The position numbers and the translations under genes are program-made. This document shows positions 13,301 to 22,303 of a stretch of 64,000 bases of DNA, one piece after another. This stretch comes from Vreelandella massiliensis. GTDB lineage: Bacteria > Pseudomonadota > Gammaproteobacteria > Pseudomonadales > Halomonadaceae. A model generated the notes under the pieces. That model was not told the origin of the DNA, did no database searches, and worked only from the letters and a program-made list of their open reading frames with translations. The stretch's first letter is position 1. Every line of letters begins with the position of its first letter. The stretch lies in NCBI RefSeq assembly GCF_900155385.1, contig NZ_LT699745.1, positions 1,519,561 to 1,583,560 on the forward strand, written 5' to 3'.

Positions 13301-13522
13301 GGCTGCTGTTCGGCGCGCTAGTTGGTTGTCAACTCGCTCGACGCCGGCCCCCGGCCAGGGCAGCAATACCGTCGCGGTGGGAACATCGATGTCGGGGCGG
13401 TCTTCGCGTGGGGTGACAATCAGCGCATAGCCGCCTAACAGTAAGCAGGCGACGACAAAAAGGGGCACCACCGGCGAGTCAAGTAAGCGGTTGGCGATAT
13501 GGCCAGCAAGTCCCAAACGCAA
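10319..13522 (-). CDS. RND-family multidrug efflux permease
   Basis: A 1,067-residue inner-membrane proton antiporter of the resistance-nodulation-division family (AcrB/MexB relatives), which pumps substrates from the membrane or periplasm into an outer-membrane channel. It has an N-terminal transmembrane helix (SPVVPLFVVACLLLGGYALI), the porter domain containing PSTxx-like segments, and the two six-helix transmembrane bundles. The transmembrane-4 proton relay appears as GILSDDAVVMLENVARH, with the Asp-Asp pair. I place the start at a TTG at 13522, one base past the membrane-fusion-protein stop and preceded by GAGGAGAAG. A longer reading frame would begin 93 bases earlier, inside that gene. 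Substrates cannot be read from sequence. Confidence 0.9.
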   Translation of the reverse strand: MRLGLAGHIANRLLDSPVVPLFVVACLLLGGYALIVTPREDRPDIDVPTATVLLPWPGAGVERVDNQLARRTAAWVREIASVEEVRSASASHAALLSVEFAAGTPKPTAFAELEEIFQARAGDLPQTAETPRIQVFGESRLVVFLATLSSKTTSLGGLDDIATEVAAELQRVPGVRSVERFGGDQSAIEVLPNPTALASRNIPLGQLGEAIVGANQQVPVGRLESPPTTDLQVGMTLETLEQLNRLAVGDDGGGPVYLDEVANIKNGRIEENQAALHWQKGQSAPFPAVTLAVTTLEGMNVSDVTRQLKESLDRFAKRSLPSEVQLTVSHDAGIDATERVYNVLVQLLSGTLVVVVIIWLGLGWRAALVIAIMMPASLSIVPYLYNRFDFTLNPVSIAAMILAIGILSDDAVVMLENVARHFQHAGEKSRELTVKAVNEVGNPTILADLLVVATLLPTAYISGEMGQYVRAIPIGASAAVLFSLLVALTITPYFGFRVLKVDSRQQAKKRKNHHDSDATEASQNQAHWVNFYRRLLSAFIAYTSLRRCLYLTLSVLLLASLSLIGLRVVQVGLTPLLDRNVFAVNIELPPESTLSESLTAASMVNRHLRDIPEVNAVTLYSGLSAPMIYPPETLYAPEEKAPRDLTLHVELVPNNRRERQSYAISREIAHHLDHWLAPYAGQGHISRIPSGPSSDRAITAEIYGADPAARQAAADRVEQWLSEQEGVVSTQQLPSSALPSIHIEIDPERAATFGVLPAEVIRTLAMAIHGETLGNWSGMPHSREPIPIILRLAKPDRESEQAIKSLYVTSVDGRSIPLASLVDFTPTPGEQTRFRRELMPVTTVFADLDRSVAQPLTVQLESLRGIGESDMDIRWFSPPNQAREPVLYWSGEWEMTRDVYRDLGMAGLVVMVLIYVLLAGWFRSYRLPLLIMLPIPLVFIGVIPAHWAFGINIAGTGILGVIALGGIVTRNAILLVDFIEKRQEEGMALKEAVIQAGIQRTRPILLTAATVMFGSGVLVFEPSLKPLGLTLASGVLISTVLTLVLIPLLYFQAFNRSNNLARQGYCS

Positions 13523-13523
13523 C

Positions 13524-14729
13524 CTACTTCTCCTCGGGGCGTTGGGCGGTGGATTGAAGTGAAACCGCCTGGCCGTCACGAAGTGACGGGACGGGGTTAA
13601 GCACCACCCGCTCACCTACCGCCAAGCCTTGAGTGACCGGTATGAGGTTATCGGCGCCCGCGGGGGGTGTCGCTGTCTTTATCCAGCGCAGCTGCAGTGT
13701 GGGGGTGTCGGTTGATGCCTCCACCACCAACACGCCGGTGAGCTGGCCCCGGCGGATCAGCGCCTCTTGCGGCACACCAACTCGAGTGGTGTGTTCTTGC
13801 TGTCGCTTGGGAGGGGGAATCGGGACGGTCACGCTGACGACGTGCCCGGGCACGAGGCGTGCGGGCGGGGTCTCAACGGAAAGTCTCAAACGCTGGCCGG
13901 TGCCTTGATCGCTTAGGGCGGGGATCACGCTGACCAGACGCGCCTCGGCTATGCGCTCGCCGCCCATAAGCACCGCAAGCCGCTGGCCAGCGGTCAATAT
14001 ATCCGCCTGCTCACGGGAAACTGGCACATCAATGTTTAACCGGTGACGCTGTTCAAGCGCCACGATCGGCTGGCCTGGGCCGACAAAGCTGCCGGCATCC
14101 ATCAGGGTTTCGGAAACGTGCCCAGCAAACGGGGCGGTGATACGTGTGTAGTCAAGGTTAGCCCGCTGCGCCTTGAGTTCGGATTGAGCGGCCTGCCGTT
14201 GGGCCTTCAGCTCGCTGAGTTTGACATCCGCCTGCTCGGTGCGCACTCGGGCGATCAGGTCCTCGTCATAAAGGCGGTGGAGCCGTTGGCTGTTCAACCT
14301 TGCTTGCGCAACGGCCGCTTCTGCCGCAGTGACGTTTTCGCGAGCCGCGGCAATCGCCGCTTCCACTTCGCGCGCATCGACGGTAGCCAGTAATTCACCT
14401 TTGGCGACGGCGTCACCTGGCGCAGCGGGTACGGAGGTCAAGGTGCCCGCGACCCGCGTGCTGAGAAGGGCCCTTTCCCCTGGGCTGACCACGCCGGGAA
14501 GCTGACGGGTCGTGGGGTGGGTCCAGGCGACGGTTTCGGCAACCTCAACGGTGGCTGTTTCGTCGCTGTTGGTTGTTGTTTCGGGTGCCTGGTCGCTGCA
14601 ACCCGCCAGACCACCCGCCGTGAATAAAGCGATGAGCAGCAAACCAGCAGCGCCTGCACGCTGAGAGTGAGACCATGCTTTCAAAGACCGTGTTTTCAAA
14701 GACCGTGTTTTCAACGACAACGCTTTCAT
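13524..14729 (-). CDS. RND efflux periplasmic adaptor lipoprotein
   Basis: A 401-residue membrane-fusion (HlyD/AcrA-type) protein linking the inner-membrane pump to the outer-membrane channel. The signal peptide ends in the lipobox LAGC. The biotinyl-lipoyl halves are visible at GVVSPGERALLSTRVAGTL and DYTRITAPFAGHVSETL, with an alpha-helical hairpin between them (LDAREVEAAIAAARENVTAAEAA-type heptads). The start overlaps the upstream outer-membrane-factor stop in ATGA, and the stop is one base before the permease start, so all three genes are translationally coupled. The first residues are a coded 5-residue repeat (LKTRS twice, then LKAWS) produced by a 15-bp DNA tandem repeat. Confidence 0.9.
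   Translation of the reverse strand: MKALSLKTRSLKTRSLKAWSHSQRAGAAGLLLIALFTAGGLAGCSDQAPETTTNSDETATVEVAETVAWTHPTTRQLPGVVSPGERALLSTRVAGTLTSVPAAPGDAVAKGELLATVDAREVEAAIAAARENVTAAEAAVAQARLNSQRLHRLYDEDLIARVRTEQADVKLSELKAQRQAAQSELKAQRANLDYTRITAPFAGHVSETLMDAGSFVGPGQPIVALEQRHRLNIDVPVSREQADILTAGQRLAVLMGGERIAEARLVSVIPALSDQGTGQRLRLSVETPPARLVPGHVVSVTVPIPPPKRQQEHTTRVGVPQEALIRRGQLTGVLVVEASTDTPTLQLRWIKTATPPAGADNLIPVTQGLAVGERVVLNPVPSLRDGQAVSLQSTAQRPEEK
14679..14723. repeat. 15-bp tandem repeat inside the adaptor signal region
   Basis: Three tandem 15-base units (TTTCAAAGACCGTGT twice exactly at 14679-14693 and 14694-14708, then a degenerate copy to 14723) encode the n-region of the adaptor lipoprotein, giving S-L-K-T-R twice. 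Because 15 is a multiple of three, copy-number slippage would lengthen or shorten the basic n-region without a frameshift. Confidence 0.85.
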
Positions 14730-16060
14730 GGGCGCTTGTCCTCCAGCGCCAGAAGGGGGTCGTAACCGTGCTGAAGGTAGTAGTTCATGCCGGCCAGAAC
14801 GCCTTGATAGCGCGCATTAATCAGCGCCAGGCGTTCACGTTCAAGCCGCGCCTGGGTGGTGAGCAGCTCGGTCATGGAGCCTAGGCCCTCTTCATAGCGC
14901 CGCTTCGCTAACCGTGTGGCCCGTTGTGCCGCTTCTTCGGCTGTTAACGCCGCATGCCAGCCGGCCCATCCGGCTTCCCAGTGGCTCACGGCAAGGGCTT
15001 GCTCGAGCTTGATTCGGCGGCGCGTGTCATCGAGCTCCACCCGGGCTTGGCGTGCTTTTGCTTGAGATTCGTCGATGCGCCCCTCACGGCCGAGCCCATC
15101 AAAAAGCGTCCACTGCAGGTTGACCGCGAGCAGCCAGCCATCGCCATGGGTGTTCAGCGGCGCCTCGCCATCGATCCACTGCTGACGCGCGATCAGGTTG
15201 AGGTTGGGTAGCCACTCGGCTTGCGACGCTTTTACATTGCTGCTGGCGGCCTCGGCGGCGAGTTCGCTGGCGCGTAGATCCCTGCGTTCCTGTGCGGCGT
15301 CAATCTCAGTGGGAGGTGGTGGCGTGGGCAGTTCGCTTGAAAGGGCTACATCATCCTGGCTCGAGGGCATGCCCAGAAGCTTTTTCAATGTGAGCTGTGC
15401 CTGCTGTTTTTTTGCTCGCGCTTGCGCCACACGGGCTTGGATGGCGGCGAGTTCGGCGTCGGCTTGTTCGGTATCCAGACGCGAAGCCAAGCCTTCTCGA
15501 TAGTTGGCATGGGCGAGCCTTGCGGTGGCCTGGGCCGCTTGCTGGGCCGTTTGCAGCGCCTGTACGCGCTGCTGCTCTCGAATGAGAGTAAAGTAACGCC
15601 GCGACACCTCCAGGCGGATGGCCTGGTGCCCCCACTGCTCCGCATGGCGGCGAGCGTCCACGTTTAATGCCGCGCTTTGGCGAGACTGAATGGCGTCCGC
15701 ATTAAATAAAGGCTGGACGATTTGAATGCCGGTCAGCGTGCCTTCGGCGGGGCCGAAATCTCGGCGCTCGAGGGTGGGAGGAAGTGCCAGCGTGGGCACT
15801 GGTACGCCAGTAAGGTAGGAGGAGTCCGCTCTCAGCCAGGTAGCGTCGGCGCTGATCGTGGGAAGGTAAACCTGGGCGGTTTGTCGGTGCGCGGCTTCTG
15901 CCTTCTGGGTTTCAGCAGCTAGGGATTGCAGGGTAATAGCCTGTTTCCGAGAGATATCCAGCGCCTCTTCCAGTGACAGCGCACTGACTGATGTGGGGAC
16001 CAATAAAGCGGACAGTATCAATACCCATGTGAGTCGCAACAAGGTTCCCTTTTTGCTCAT
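14726..16060 (-). CDS. TolC-family outer-membrane efflux factor
   Basis: A protein of about 444 residues (466 if the ATG at 16126 is used). It has a signal peptide (LRLTWVLILSALLVPTSVSA) followed by LSLEEALDISRKQA, the usual TolC start. Two structural repeats follow: LPTISADATW with RQSAALNVDARRHAEQ, then LPNLNLIARQQW with SQAKARQARVELDDTR. It forms the outer-membrane tunnel of the RND pump encoded downstream. I prefer the ATG at 16060 because it gives a standard signal peptide with a short basic n-region. The ATG 66 bases upstream cannot be excluded, as neither has a strong ribosome-binding site. The stop overlaps the adaptor start. Confidence 0.88.
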   Translation of the reverse strand: MSKKGTLLRLTWVLILSALLVPTSVSALSLEEALDISRKQAITLQSLAAETQKAEAAHRQTAQVYLPTISADATWLRADSSYLTGVPVPTLALPPTLERRDFGPAEGTLTGIQIVQPLFNADAIQSRQSAALNVDARRHAEQWGHQAIRLEVSRRYFTLIREQQRVQALQTAQQAAQATARLAHANYREGLASRLDTEQADAELAAIQARVAQARAKKQQAQLTLKKLLGMPSSQDDVALSSELPTPPPPTEIDAAQERRDLRASELAAEAASSNVKASQAEWLPNLNLIARQQWIDGEAPLNTHGDGWLLAVNLQWTLFDGLGREGRIDESQAKARQARVELDDTRRRIKLEQALAVSHWEAGWAGWHAALTAEEAAQRATRLAKRRYEEGLGSMTELLTTQARLERERLALINARYQGVLAGMNYYLQHGYDPLLALEDKRP

Positions 16061-16314
16061 AGTCCGTGAATGCTGTCTGTTTTTTGAGAGTTTGGCGCCT
16101 TGTGGAGCAGTAAGTGAGCGCTTCATGAAAGTAGGTTAAGCAAAAGGTGATGCCAATAAAACGCAGTCTGTTTGGCTTCTAAAGAAAGTGCAAGAGAGAC
16201 TAAGCCCCGCGTAAGGTTTTTATGCTGCGTTCCACCAAGGCTGGCACAGACCTGAATCCAGCTAGCCTAGCGACAGGTCTACAGCATCTACCCAACGATA
16301 CAAAGAGGTGCGAC

Positions 16315-16533
16315 ATGAAAATGAAGCTATGGACCGCGGGTCTATTCGCAAGTCTGATAATGGCCGGTTCTGCTCTCGCCATGGATTCCGAAACCATCGA
16401 AAAACATATGGCCGAAATTAACGACAAATATCTTGTGACGGCCGAGGAGGAGGGTAAAACAAAGGCGCTTGAGGAGAAGGTCGCTGAACTTGAGGCCATG
16501 ATCCAGCTGATACTCGACGACCAAGACACCTGA
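16315..16533 (+). CDS. Small secreted coiled-coil protein, unknown function
   Basis: A 72-residue protein with a clear signal peptide (MKMKLWTAGLFASLIMAGSALA) and a mature acidic helix of about 50 residues with heptad spacing (KTKALEEKVAELEAMIQLIL). AAAGAGG at 16302-16308 fixes this start, and the frame extends upstream without a ribosome-binding site. No cysteine is present, so it is not a lipoprotein. A textbook terminator 23 bases after the stop supports a real, monocistronic gene. It resembles small periplasmic helical proteins in general shape only. Confidence 0.7.
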   Translation: MKMKLWTAGLFASLIMAGSALAMDSETIEKHMAEINDKYLVTAEEEGKTKALEEKVAELEAMIQLILDDQDT

Positions 16534-16555
16534 TCATCATTAAAGCGTGATCCCG

Positions 16556-16584
16556 AACCCCGACGCCTTCGCGCCGGGGTTTTT
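16556..16584 (+). terminator. Rho-independent terminator after the small secreted gene
   Basis: The left arm AACCCCGACGC pairs with GCGCCGGGGTT (one A/C mismatch) across a CTTC loop, and the right arm runs directly into five Ts. Confidence 0.9.
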
Positions 16585-16624
16585 CGCATGGGATGATCTA
16601 GCCGCCGTTTGATTCCGCTGGGGT

Positions 16625-17533
16625 TTATGCCTTTGTTTGCGTGGTTTCGTCGTTTCTGTTGCTTTCCAGCGCTTCAATCATTTTTTCGGCGGCGTTGGAG
16701 AGCGTGCGGTTAGTGTGAACCAGATAGCCTAGCGGGCGGTGGATAGGGGCGGTATCGACGTTGAGCGCGTAAAGCTCACGATCCAGCATTTTCTCCGGTA
16801 GCAGGCTCCAGCCCAGTCCAACGCTGCACATCATTTTGAGGGTTTCCAGGTAATTGGTGGACATGCTCACGGGAAGCGTAAGCCCCGCTTGGGCAAAGCG
16901 CCGCTCGATGAGCGTGCGGGTAAAGGTCTTCGCGCCGGGAAGTACGCCGTTGAAGCGACACATAGCGGCAAGCGTCAAGGCGTTGCCCTGTTGGCTTTGC
17001 TGCGCAAGCGGGTGGTCGTGGGCGCAGACAAAGCCCATGCGATCGCGCCAGCACTCCACGACATGCAGTTGCTCGACCGGCTCAGGGGCGAGCGTGACGA
17101 CTGCCATTTCTAGGGTGCCATCCAGCACGCTCTGATACGCCAGCTCCGAGTCCAGAAAATGCAGGTCCAGCTCGACATTCGGGTGGCGCTGGGTGTATGC
17201 CTTAAGAATCGGCGGCAAGCGGTGCAGGCCGATATGGTGGCTGGTGGCGAGGGTTAGGCGCCCGCTTACATGGCCGGATAAGTTGGCCAGCGCCCGGCGG
17301 CTATCCTCCACGGCGAGCAGAATTCGTCTTGCCTGAGGCAGCAACAGCTGACCCGCCTCGGTGAGCGCGATGCGTCGCCCGATACGATCAAATAGCCGTG
17401 TGCCGACTTGGGTCTCCAATACCGCGATACGTTTGCTCACCGCTGGTTGCGTCAGGTGCAACTGCTCGGCGGCGCGAGAGAAGCTTTGCGTATCGGCCAC
17501 GGCCAAAAAGGCTTGCAAGCTTTGGGTGTCCAT
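16625..17533 (-). CDS. LysR-family transcriptional regulator, divergent from leuC
   Basis: A 302-residue regulator. The winged helix-turn-helix sits at about residues 1-60 (LQAFLAVADTQSFSRAAEQL, then TQPAVSKRIAVLE). The co-inducer domain begins near residue 90 (SGRLTLATSHHIGLHRLPPI). It is transcribed away from leuC. A LysR gene divergent from leuCDB is common in pseudomonads and relatives, which suggests control of the leucine operon, probably sensing a pathway metabolite. That role is inferred from position only. An AT-rich imperfect palindrome lies just upstream of its start. Confidence 0.88.
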   Translation of the reverse strand: MDTQSLQAFLAVADTQSFSRAAEQLHLTQPAVSKRIAVLETQVGTRLFDRIGRRIALTEAGQLLLPQARRILLAVEDSRRALANLSGHVSGRLTLATSHHIGLHRLPPILKAYTQRHPNVELDLHFLDSELAYQSVLDGTLEMAVVTLAPEPVEQLHVVECWRDRMGFVCAHDHPLAQQSQQGNALTLAAMCRFNGVLPGAKTFTRTLIERRFAQAGLTLPVSMSTNYLETLKMMCSVGLGWSLLPEKMLDRELYALNVDTAPIHRPLGYLVHTNRTLSNAAEKMIEALESNRNDETTQTKA

Positions 17534-17559
17534 TTGTATTCCTTTTTGGAATCCAATCT

Positions 17560-17583
17560 ATAAATAACATGAATTGCATTTAT
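17560..17583. promoter_or_regulatory. Candidate LysR operator between the regulator and leuC
   Basis: ATAAAT at 17560-17565 and ATTTAT at 17578-17583 form an inverted repeat around a 12-base centre, 27 bases upstream of the LysR start codon. Spacing and position fit the autoregulatory site typical of LysR proteins. No experimental basis. Confidence 0.4.
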
Positions 17584-17738
17584 TATCGCGGCGAGCAACA
17601 CTGTTGCCAACAACAAGCTTTCGCGTGTCGGGCCTTTAAAGCGCACGCATGTCTGGCGTGCCGCGGTGAGACAAGCGCGTGATGGTTAATGATCGAGATC
17701 AAGACCGACTAAAACAGGGCGCAAGCCCGGGAGAGAAC

Positions 17739-19190
17739 ATGGCAGGTCAAACGCTTTACGACAAACTGTGGGAGCAGCATTTGGTCAAGCAGCGCGATGA
17801 CGGAACAGCGCTGATCTACATCGACCGCCATATGCTGCACGAAGTGACGTCCCCTCAGGCATTTGAAGGGTTGCGTTTAGCCGGTCGCAAACCGTGGCGC
17901 CTGGACGCGAATCTGGCGACGACTGACCACAATGTGCCGACTACCCGTGAAGAGCGCGCCCAGGGCAATCAGGGCATCAAAGACCCGGTATCGCTGATTC
18001 AAGTGCAAACGCTCGACGACAACTGCGTGGAGTACGGCATCACTGAGTTCGGTATCAACGACCCGCGCCAGGGGATCGTTCACGTGGTGGGACCCGAGCA
18101 GGGGGCGACGCTTCCGGGTATGACCGTGGTCTGCGGTGACTCGCATACCGCGACCCACGGGGCGTTCGGTGCGCTGGCGCACGGCATTGGCACGTCAGAG
18201 GTGGAGCACGTGCTCGCCACCCAGTGTTTGTTGACGCAAAAGATGAAGAACATGCAAGTGCGCGTCGAAGGTGAGCTAGGCCTTGGCGTCACCGCAAAAG
18301 ACGTGGTGCTGGCGATTATTGGCCGGATCGGTACCGCCGGCGGTACCGGCTACGCGATTGAGTTTGCCGGTAGCGCCATTGAATCGCTTTCGATGGAAGG
18401 GCGTATGACCGTCTGCAACATGGCGATCGAAGCGGGCGCCCGGGTCGGCATGATCGCCGTCGACGACACCACGATCAACTACATCGGCAAGCGCCCCTAT
18501 GCACCGACCGACGAGCAGTGGGACGCGGCGGTAGCCGATTGGCGCAACCTGGTTTCCGATGCGGATGCGGTGTTCGATAAGGTCGTGACGCTGAAAGCCG
18601 AGGATATCGAACCCCAGGTGAGCTGGGGAACAAGCCCCGAGATGGTGACCGGTATCTCGGGCCAGGTGCCGGATCCTGCCGCCGCCCCAGACGACACCGT
18701 ACAGCGTAGCCATACTCGCGCGCTTGAGTACATGGGCCTGCAGCCGAATCAGAAAATCACTGATATTCAACTGGATAAAGTCTTTATCGGCTCTTGCACC
18801 AACTCGCGCATTGAGGATTTGCGCGAAGCGGCCAAGGTCGCCAAGGGGAAAAAAGTGGCGGACAACATTAAACTCGCCATGGTGGTGCCCGGTTCCGGTC
18901 TGGTGAAACGTCAGGCGGAAGAAGAAGGGTTGGATAAAGTTTTCATCGAAGCTGGCTTTGAGTGGCGCGAGCCGGGCTGCTCCATGTGTCTGGCGATGAA
19001 CGCCGACAAGCTCGGCGCGGGCGAGCACTGCGCGTCCACGTCCAACCGTAATTTCGAAGGGCGCCAGGGCTATGGCGGCCGCACCCACTTGGTCAGCCCT
19101 GCGATGGCGGCCGCTGCCGCGATTGCCGGTCACTTTGTTGACGTTCGCGGTCTGCCCGCCAACGATGCCACGCACGCTCAGGAGGCTTAA
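17739..19190 (+). CDS. leuC: 3-isopropylmalate dehydratase large subunit
   Basis: A 483-residue aconitase-family subunit that, with LeuD, isomerises 2-isopropylmalate to 3-isopropylmalate through a [4Fe-4S] cluster in leucine synthesis. Cluster ligands are visible in [16 protein letters not shown] and [27 protein letters not shown] is the conserved active-site loop. The ATG at 17739 follows GGGAGAGAAC and gives [14 protein letters not shown], the usual family N-terminus. The frame is open 60 bases further upstream without support. leuD follows after 3 bases. Confidence 0.96.
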   Translation: MAGQTLYDKLWEQHLVKQRDDGTALIYIDRHMLHEVTSPQAFEGLRLAGRKPWRLDANLATTDHNVPTTREERAQGNQGIKDPVSLIQVQTLDDNCVEYGITEFGINDPRQGIVHVVGPEQGATLPGMTVVCGDSHTATHGAFGALAHGIGTSEVEHVLATQCLLTQKMKNMQVRVEGELGLGVTAKDVVLAIIGRIGTAGGTGYAIEFAGSAIESLSMEGRMTVCNMAIEAGARVGMIAVDDTTINYIGKRPYAPTDEQWDAAVADWRNLVSDADAVFDKVVTLKAEDIEPQVSWGTSPEMVTGISGQVPDPAAAPDDTVQRSHTRALEYMGLQPNQKITDIQLDKVFIGSCTNSRIEDLREAAKVAKGKKVADNIKLAMVVPGSGLVKRQAEEEGLDKVFIEAGFEWREPGCSMCLAMNADKLGAGEHCASTSNRNFEGRQGYGGRTHLVSPAMAAAAAIAGHFVDVRGLPANDATHAQEA

Positions 19191-19193
19191 ACA

Positions 19194-19841
19194 GTGAAAA
19201 AGTTTGAACGTTTTGAAGGCGTCGTGGCGCCGCTGGATCGTGCCAACGTCGACACCGACTTGATTATCCCGAAGCAGTTTTTGAAGTCGATCAAGCGCAC
19301 CGGCTTTGGCGTTAACCTGTTTGACGAGTTGCGCTACCTTGATGAAGGGCAGCCGGGCCAGGACTGCTCCGAGCGTCCGTTGAATCCCGATTTCGTACTC
19401 AACCAGCCGCGCTATCAAAACGCCGAGGTGTTGCTTGCCCGGCGCAACTTTGGCTGCGGCAGCTCCCGCGAGCACGCCCCCTGGGCGCTGGAGGATTTTG
19501 GCTTCAAGGTCGTGATCGCCCCCAGCTTCGCGGATATTTTCTACAACAATGCGTTTAAAAACGGCTTGTTGTTGATCACGCTGGGAGAAGACGAAATCGA
19601 CCGTCTTTTCCAGGAAGTGGAAGCGCGCGACGGCTATACGTTGGATGTTGATCTGGAAAATCAGCGCATTATCACGCCACGAGGCGAGATTCTTGAGTTT
19701 GAGGTGGATGAGTTCCGCAAGCAGTGCCTGCTTGAAGGCTTGGACGATATCGGCATCACGCTCAAGGATGAAGACGCCATACGCGCATTTGAGGAAAAGC
19801 ATCGCCAAAAGCGTCCGTGGCTGTTTCGCCAGACCGCTTGA
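19194..19841 (+). CDS. leuD: 3-isopropylmalate dehydratase small subunit
   Basis: A 215-residue swivel-domain partner of LeuC. It begins [20 protein letters not shown] and carries [19 protein letters not shown], the substrate-binding signature. The start is GTG, with AGGAGG 9 bases upstream at the end of leuC. leuB follows in the same operon 40 bases on. Normal family length. Confidence 0.96.
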   Translation: MKKFERFEGVVAPLDRANVDTDLIIPKQFLKSIKRTGFGVNLFDELRYLDEGQPGQDCSERPLNPDFVLNQPRYQNAEVLLARRNFGCGSSREHAPWALEDFGFKVVIAPSFADIFYNNAFKNGLLLITLGEDEIDRLFQEVEARDGYTLDVDLENQRIITPRGEILEFEVDEFRKQCLLEGLDDIGITLKDEDAIRAFEEKHRQKRPWLFRQTA

Positions 19842-19881
19842 TAGTGATTAGTATTAGTTTAACGCGCCTTAAGGATATTGC

Positions 19882-20964
19882 ATGACTCACAAGGTTTTAC
19901 TTCTGCCGGGAGACGGCATCGGCCCAGAAATCGCCGTGCAGGCCAAGCGCCTACTGCACGCCTGCCAAGACGCGGGCCTGGATATCGATATTGACGAAGC
20001 GCTGGTGGGCGGCGCGGCCTATGACGCTCATCTTGACCCTCTGCCGCCGGAGACATTGCAAAAGGCCAAAGCCGCCGATGCGATTCTGCTTGGCGCTGTG
20101 GGCGGGCCTAAATGGGACACCCTGGAAGATCTCTCCAAGCGGCCAGAAAAAGGGCTTTTGGGGTTACGCAAAAATCTAGGCTTATTTGGCAACCTGCGTC
20201 CGGCAATGCTCTATCCGCAGCTGGCGAGTGCGTCGAGTCTCAAGCCGGAGCTGGTGTCGGGGCTGGATATCATGATCGTCCGGGAGCTGACCGGCGGCAT
20301 CTACTTCGGTCAACCGCGCGGTATCGAGGTACGCGACGGGCAGCGCGTCGGCTTTAATACCTACATCTACGCCGAGTCCGAGATCGAGCGTATTGGGCGC
20401 GTCGCCTTTGAGATGGCGCGTAAGCGGGGCAAAAAGCTCTGCTCGGTGGATAAGGCCAATGTGCTGGAAGTCACCATCCTCTGGCGTGAAGTCATGAACC
20501 GCTTGGCGCAGGAGTATATGGACGTTGAATTGACGCACATGTACGTCGATAACGCCGCGATGCAGCTGGTGCGTGAACCTAAGCAGTTCGACGTGGTGGT
20601 GACCGGCAATATGTTCGGTGACATTCTCTCCGATGCCGCGGCGATGCTCACCGGCTCCATCGGCATGCTGCCCTCCGCCTCGCTCAACGAGAGCGGCCAG
20701 GGAATGTACGAGCCGTGTCACGGCAGCGCGCCCGATATCGCCGGAAAAAATCTCGCCAACCCGCTGGCAATGATGCTCTCGGTGGCGATGATGCTACGCT
20801 ACTCTTTGGCTGAGAACGCCATGGCCGAACGCATCGAAGCGGCTGTCGGCAAGGTGCTGGATGACGGTTTGCGCACAGCGGATATCGCCTCCGAAGGCAT
20901 GCAAACAATCGGCACCGATGCCATGGGCGATGCCGTCTTGGCAGCATTTGCTCAGCAAGCGTAA
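19882..20964 (+). CDS. leuB: 3-isopropylmalate dehydrogenase
   Basis: A 360-residue NAD-dependent oxidative decarboxylase, the last leucine-specific oxidation step. It starts with [14 protein letters not shown] and has [11 protein letters not shown] and the [18 protein letters not shown] metal and cofactor segment, followed by [25 protein letters not shown] precedes the ATG. Third gene of leuCDB. asd follows after 71 bases and may be cotranscribed. Confidence 0.96.
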   Translation: MTHKVLLLPGDGIGPEIAVQAKRLLHACQDAGLDIDIDEALVGGAAYDAHLDPLPPETLQKAKAADAILLGAVGGPKWDTLEDLSKRPEKGLLGLRKNLGLFGNLRPAMLYPQLASASSLKPELVSGLDIMIVRELTGGIYFGQPRGIEVRDGQRVGFNTYIYAESEIERIGRVAFEMARKRGKKLCSVDKANVLEVTILWREVMNRLAQEYMDVELTHMYVDNAAMQLVREPKQFDVVVTGNMFGDILSDAAAMLTGSIGMLPSASLNESGQGMYEPCHGSAPDIAGKNLANPLAMMLSVAMMLRYSLAENAMAERIEAAVGKVLDDGLRTADIASEGMQTIGTDAMGDAVLAAFAQQA

Positions 20965-21035
20965 TGTGTGCGGCCCTGACCAATGTACAAAAGTATGTAT
21001 AATAAAGGGCACATTCTTTATCGGAGGACTTCACG

Positions 21036-22148
21036 ATGTTGAAAGTCGGTTTTGTAGGATGGCGGGGTATGGTCGGCTCTGTGCTGATGGAGCGCATGCA
21101 GGAAGACGGTGATTTTAACGGTATCGAGCCGATTTTCTTCACCACTTCCCAAGTAGGCCAGGAGGCCCCCGATGTCGGCGTGGACGTGCCTCCGCTGAAA
21201 GACGCTTTCTCACTCGACGAGCTTAAAGCGCTCGACGTTGTTGTCACTTGCCAAGGCGGTGATTACACCAAAGAAGTCTACGGTGATCTGCGTAAAAGCG
21301 GCTGGCAAGGCTACTGGATCGACGCCGCTAGCACGCTGCGTATGGACGATGACGCGACCATCGTGCTCGACCCGGTTAACCGCAAGGTGATCGATGCCCA
21401 GCTTGCCAAAGGCGCGAAAACCTTCGTCGGCGGTAACTGCACCGTCAGCTTAATGCTAATGGGCCTAGGTGGCCTGTTCGAAGCCGATATGATCGAGTGG
21501 ATGACCTCGATGACGTATCAGGCGGCCTCCGGGTCCGGCGCCAAGCACATGCAAGAGCTGCTCATGCAGATGGGCGCGCTGCGCGATAGCGTGGGTGAGG
21601 AGCTGAAAGACACCTCCAGCGCGATTCTGGATATCGACCGCAAGGTCACCGCGGCCATGCGCTCAAACGCTTTTCCCACTGACAACTTCGGTGCGCCGCT
21701 GGCGGGCAGCCTCTTGCCCTGGATCGATACCAAGCTCGACAACGGCCAGAGCCGCGAAGAGTGGAAAGCGAGCGTTGAGACCAACAAGATTCTGGGCCTG
21801 CAAGATAACCCCGTGCCGATCGACGGTATCTGTGTCCGCGTTGGCGCCATGCGTTCGCACAGCCAGGCGTTCACCATTAAGCTCAAGCAAGACGTGCCGA
21901 TCGATGAGATCGAAGATCGCATCGCCAAGCACAACGATTGGGTCAAAGTGATTGCCAACGAGAAAGACGACACCATCGCGGGACTCACACCCGCCGCCGT
22001 GACCGGCACGTTGGATATTCCCGTTGGCCGCCTGCGTAAGTTAGCCATGGGCGGTGAATATCTCTCCGCGTTCACCGCGGGCGACCAGCTGCTTTGGGGC
22101 GCAGCCGAGCCGCTCAAGCGCATGCTGACGATTCTCCGCGAGCAGTAA
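21036..22148 (+). CDS. asd: Aspartate-semialdehyde dehydrogenase
   Basis: A 370-residue NADPH enzyme reducing aspartyl phosphate to aspartate semialdehyde, feeding lysine, threonine, methionine and diaminopimelate for peptidoglycan. It shows [18 protein letters not shown] (dinucleotide-binding), the catalytic cysteine in [13 protein letters not shown], and [12 protein letters not shown], features of the gammaproteobacterial form. CGGAGGACTTCACG precedes the ATG. A strong terminator 29 bases past the stop ends the leuCDB-asd block. Confidence 0.96.
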   Translation: MLKVGFVGWRGMVGSVLMERMQEDGDFNGIEPIFFTTSQVGQEAPDVGVDVPPLKDAFSLDELKALDVVVTCQGGDYTKEVYGDLRKSGWQGYWIDAASTLRMDDDATIVLDPVNRKVIDAQLAKGAKTFVGGNCTVSLMLMGLGGLFEADMIEWMTSMTYQAASGSGAKHMQELLMQMGALRDSVGEELKDTSSAILDIDRKVTAAMRSNAFPTDNFGAPLAGSLLPWIDTKLDNGQSREEWKASVETNKILGLQDNPVPIDGICVRVGAMRSHSQAFTIKLKQDVPIDEIEDRIAKHNDWVKVIANEKDDTIAGLTPAAVTGTLDIPVGRLRKLAMGGEYLSAFTAGDQLLWGAAEPLKRMLTILREQ

Positions 22149-22177
22149 AACCGCAGTACCTACGCTAAGACGTTGAA

Positions 22178-22205
22178 ACGGGGGCCACTATAGGCCCCCG
22201 TTTTT
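22178..22205 (+). terminator. Rho-independent terminator after asd
   Basis: ACGGGGGCC pairs perfectly with GGCCCCCGT around ACTATA and leads into a T-run. Confidence 0.93.
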
Positions 22206-22303
22206 GTGCGCATCCGTGTAAGCTATGGTAAAAAGAGCTTAACACATTGAGTTGATAAGCGATTTCCCGCGCGAGTGACGAATCTTATGAAGCAGGGGCG
22301 TTC

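Noticed and set aside
18276..19808. 510-codon open frame opposite leuC and leuD
   Set aside because: It lies antisense to two certain genes. The composition follows the complementary codon bias and no ribosome-binding site or family is seen.
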